From: Nitrosopumilales archaeon CG_4_9_14_0_2_um_filter_34_16
GTDB lineage: Archaea; Thermoproteota; Nitrososphaeria; Nitrososphaerales; Nitrosopumilaceae
Reading direction: 5' to 3'
Length of the DNA: 16,687 nucleotides
Assembly: GCA_002788515.1 (NCBI GenBank)
Contig: PFRJ01000026.1
Coordinates: 1-16,687 of the forward strand
Positions 15,150-16,687 of the stretch are shown here, in pieces. A model generated the notes under the pieces. That model searched no databases. It was not told the DNA's origin and saw nothing but the letters and a program-made list of their open reading frames with translations. Made by a program: the position numbers and the translations under genes. Every line of letters starts with the position of its first letter. Position 1 is the stretch's first letter.

Positions 15150-15160
15150 TTATAAATTTA
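15150..15160 (-). promoter_or_regulatory. TATA-like promoter of the secreted-protein gene
   Basis: AAATTTATAA on the minus strand is centred about 22 bp before ATG 15133, within the 35-bp gap after the Nramp stop. It suggests a separate transcript from the transporter. Confidence 0.45.
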
Positions 15161-15168
15161 AATGATTT

Positions 15169-16434
15169 TTAAGAGAATGGGATAAATTTTAACATTGTAA
15201 AGACAATTGCAAATGCACTTAGAAAGACAATTCCGGCATAACTCAAAACTTTCAACAAAACTGATGGCTGATGCCCTTTTTCAAGATATTTTCCTGTAAC
15301 CAACCTAAAATTAAAAATAGCAATTATTGGAGCAATCACAAACGATAACACAGTTGCAAAATCCACTAGTTCTTTGAGATTACTTTCAAATTGAAATATT
15401 ACCACAAGTGAGCCACCAGAAAGAACAATTAAGAAAACAACATAAAGTATACGAAGTTTTGTACGTAAATTTTCTTCTTTTTTGATAAAGATCAGTTCCA
15501 CAGTTCTTTGCAATGATCTAGAATAACCATCAAAAACTGCAATGATTGTTCCAAACATTACAGTAAAAGCAGAAGCTGCAATAATGATGTAACTCCAATC
15601 CCCAATTGTTTCAGTATAGAGTGTTACTACTTTATTTGCAAAATCAGAATTATTGTTTGGCAGTTCTATACCTGACCCATAAAAAATAAAAGTGCCAAGT
15701 ACAACAAACATTATTGCAAGAATTCCAACAATAATGTATGCTAATCTAAATTCCAGTAAAGTTTCTTTTAATTTTGGTCTATAGTTTGTTTGATTTATTC
15801 TCTCCAAAGTCCATAAACTATTCCAACTTGAAAGATCAACAGCTGTGGGCATCCAGCCCATTAATGCAAGTAAGAAAAAAATTCCAGAAAGATTCCATAG
15901 TTCTTGTGCCTCAAATCCGAATACAGGTTCGATAGGACCATTATACAATGCGAATAAGAAAGCAGATACAGTAGATACTAGTAAAACGATTGCAATTATC
16001 TTAATCAGACTATCAAGTACATTATATTTTCCAATGGCTAAGATTCCAACACACACTACAAATAAAATTACTACAGTCCAGTCTCCAAGAAAATCAACGC
16101 CAAATAAATTTTCAAGAAATCCTGCAGTTACAAATCCAACAGCTCCTGTGACAAAAAACATAGATGCAACAGTTAGGAGAAAATACAGCCATAATGCTGG
16201 TGTTCCAAGTTTCTTGTAACCATCAATAATACTTGTCTGTGTAGAATTTGCATAACGCGAGCCATATTCAAAAAAAGGATATTTCAGTAAAGTGACCAAG
16301 ACCACAAATCCTACCATCATCAGACCAAAATCAGCACCAGCCCTAGTAGATTGTACTAGATGAGAGACGCCAATTGCAGTACATGCAAATAAAATTCCAG
16401 GACCTGCAGTTTTAGAAAAGGTGGAAAATCTCAA
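15169..16434 (-). CDS. Divergent Nramp (SLC11)-fold transporter lacking the DPGN motif
   Basis: A 421-aa membrane protein with about 11 helices and the Nramp N-terminal layout (GPGILFACTAIGVSHLVQST, residues 11-30). Aligned by eye to canonical Nramp helix 1 (GPAFIAAIAYVDPGN), the metal-binding DPGN is replaced by GVSH (22-25), losing both the Asp and the Asn ligand. In helix 6 a Met-Pro pair (M195, P196, in ALMGWMPTAVDLSSW) is kept, but the usual following His is Thr. Substrate is therefore uncertain; it may not be Mn2+/Fe2+. The start is TTG 16434: no ATG, GTG or other TTG occurs in frame upstream before a stop, and a TATA-like TTTAATATAA lies about 23 bp before it. Confidence 0.85.
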   Translation of the reverse strand: MRFSTFSKTAGPGILFACTAIGVSHLVQSTRAGADFGLMMVGFVVLVTLLKYPFFEYGSRYANSTQTSIIDGYKKLGTPALWLYFLLTVASMFFVTGAVGFVTAGFLENLFGVDFLGDWTVVILFVVCVGILAIGKYNVLDSLIKIIAIVLLVSTVSAFLFALYNGPIEPVFGFEAQELWNLSGIFFLLALMGWMPTAVDLSSWNSLWTLERINQTNYRPKLKETLLEFRLAYIIVGILAIMFVVLGTFIFYGSGIELPNNNSDFANKVVTLYTETIGDWSYIIIAASAFTVMFGTIIAVFDGYSRSLQRTVELIFIKKEENLRTKLRILYVVFLIVLSGGSLVVIFQFESNLKELVDFATVLSFVIAPIIAIFNFRLVTGKYLEKGHQPSVLLKVLSYAGIVFLSAFAIVFTMLKFIPFS

Positions 16435-16451
16435 CTCAGTTTTATCAAATA

Positions 16452-16461
16452 TTATATTAAA
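16452..16461 (-). promoter_or_regulatory. TATA-like promoter of the Nramp-type gene
   Basis: TTTAATATAA on the minus strand lies about 23 bp before TTG 16434. It supports that unusual start as a leaderless one. Confidence 0.45.
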
Positions 16462-16469
16462 TTGTAGAA

Positions 16470-16523
16470 TATAACCTAAAACAAATACAAAATCAATTTT
16501 AAGATTAAGTTTAATAGGTTATA
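16470..16523. promoter_or_regulatory. Separated 9-bp inverted repeat in the divergent promoter region
   Basis: TATAACCTA (16470-16478) and TAGGTTATA (16515-16523) are exact reverse complements, 36 nt apart, in the 105-bp gap between the divergent Nramp-type gene and the gene at 16540. Each arm contains TAGGTTA, also found in the DtxR/IdeR consensus half-site. Regulation of one or both genes is an inference. Confidence 0.35.
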
Positions 16524-16539
16524 ATATTTAGTTTTTATA

Positions 16540-16687
16540 ATGTTGTTTGGAGTTTTTGCCACACATAGTCCAGAGTCATGCCCGATAAATAATGAAAAAA
16601 ATAAGAAAATATTCATGAAACTCAGAACTAACATGGAACATGAAATGAAAAAATACAACATCAACAAAATTGTAGAGTTTTACATGT
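16540..16687 (+). CDS. Partial small protein, unknown function (3' cut by window end)
   Basis: ATG 16540 opens a frame that runs without a stop to the window end (49 codons). It begins MLFGVFATHSPESCPINN and continues with a Lys-rich helix (EKNKKIFMKLRTNMEHEMKK) and YNINKIVEFYM. The MLFxxFATHxPExCP-like beginning resembles small alpha/beta domain proteins (DUF3303-like), a tentative memory-based guess. A TTTAATAGG element lies about 26 bp upstream, fitting a leaderless transcript. I prefer it to the opposite-strand frame 16476-16667, which would span this promoter. Confidence 0.6.
   Translation, partial: MLFGVFATHSPESCPINNEKNKKIFMKLRTNMEHEMKKYNINKIVEFYM

Noticed and set aside
16476..16667. 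Minus-strand 63-aa hydrophobic frame at the right end
   Set aside because: It covers the divergent promoter gap and opposes a better plus-strand frame at 16540; its Leu/Phe/Ile richness reflects AT-rich sequence.

Overview
The window looks like a low-GC chromosomal segment from an ammonia-oxidising archaeon (Nitrososphaerota/Thaumarchaeota, probably Nitrosopumilus- or Nitrosarchaeum-like). This is an inference. It rests on the AT-rich sequence, F420 cofactor genes, an archaeal-type ELP3, a class I lysyl-tRNA synthetase, a PAC2-family protein, and a secreted protein with the Trp-rich 'PEWVKNNAKWW' module that I associate with this phylum. Most genes also have a TATA-like box about 22-31 bp before the start codon and no clear Shine-Dalgarno, which fits leaderless or short-leader archaeal transcripts. 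I see no rRNA, tRNA, CRISPR array, insertion sequence or integrase.

Layout. (1) 1-3634, plus strand: cofG (5' end cut by the window), cofH (start overlaps the cofG stop as ATGA) and a TldE/PmbA-like protein, tightly packed as one operon. (2) 3654-4592, minus: a CaCA-family Na+/Ca2+ exchanger. (3) 4773-5868, plus: a small winged-helix protein and a PAC2-family protein, with a 7-bp inverted repeat running into the first start codon. (4) 5918-8261, plus: purM and a CPA2-type cation/H+ antiporter. (5) 8330-12536, plus: ELP3, class I LysRS (1-nt overlap), a two-TM small protein and a long coiled-coil protein. (6) 12537-13476: a cluster of very small genes (32 aa minus, 49 aa plus, 99 aa plus, and a 57-aa Cys/His-rich protein plus). 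(7) 13507-16434, minus: a hypothetical protein, a ferritin, a secreted protein and a divergent Nramp-type transporter. (8) 16540 to the end, plus: the start of a further gene, cut by the window.

How the genes work together. CofG and CofH together make the deazaflavin (Fo) core of coenzyme F420. ELP3 modifies wobble uridines of tRNAs that include tRNA-Lys(UUU), and the next gene charges tRNA-Lys. The right end looks like a metal-handling neighbourhood: iron-storage ferritin, an Nramp-fold transporter whose canonical DPGN metal motif is replaced, and operator-like palindromes at two promoters, one resembling a Fur box and the other with TAGGTTA half-sites.

The least explained items are the microproteins in 12.6-13.5 kb, the winged-helix/PAC2 pair with its paired TACCG-N7-CGGTA elements, and the non-canonical Nramp locus. 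Nothing here proves a new system; these are the places I would look first.
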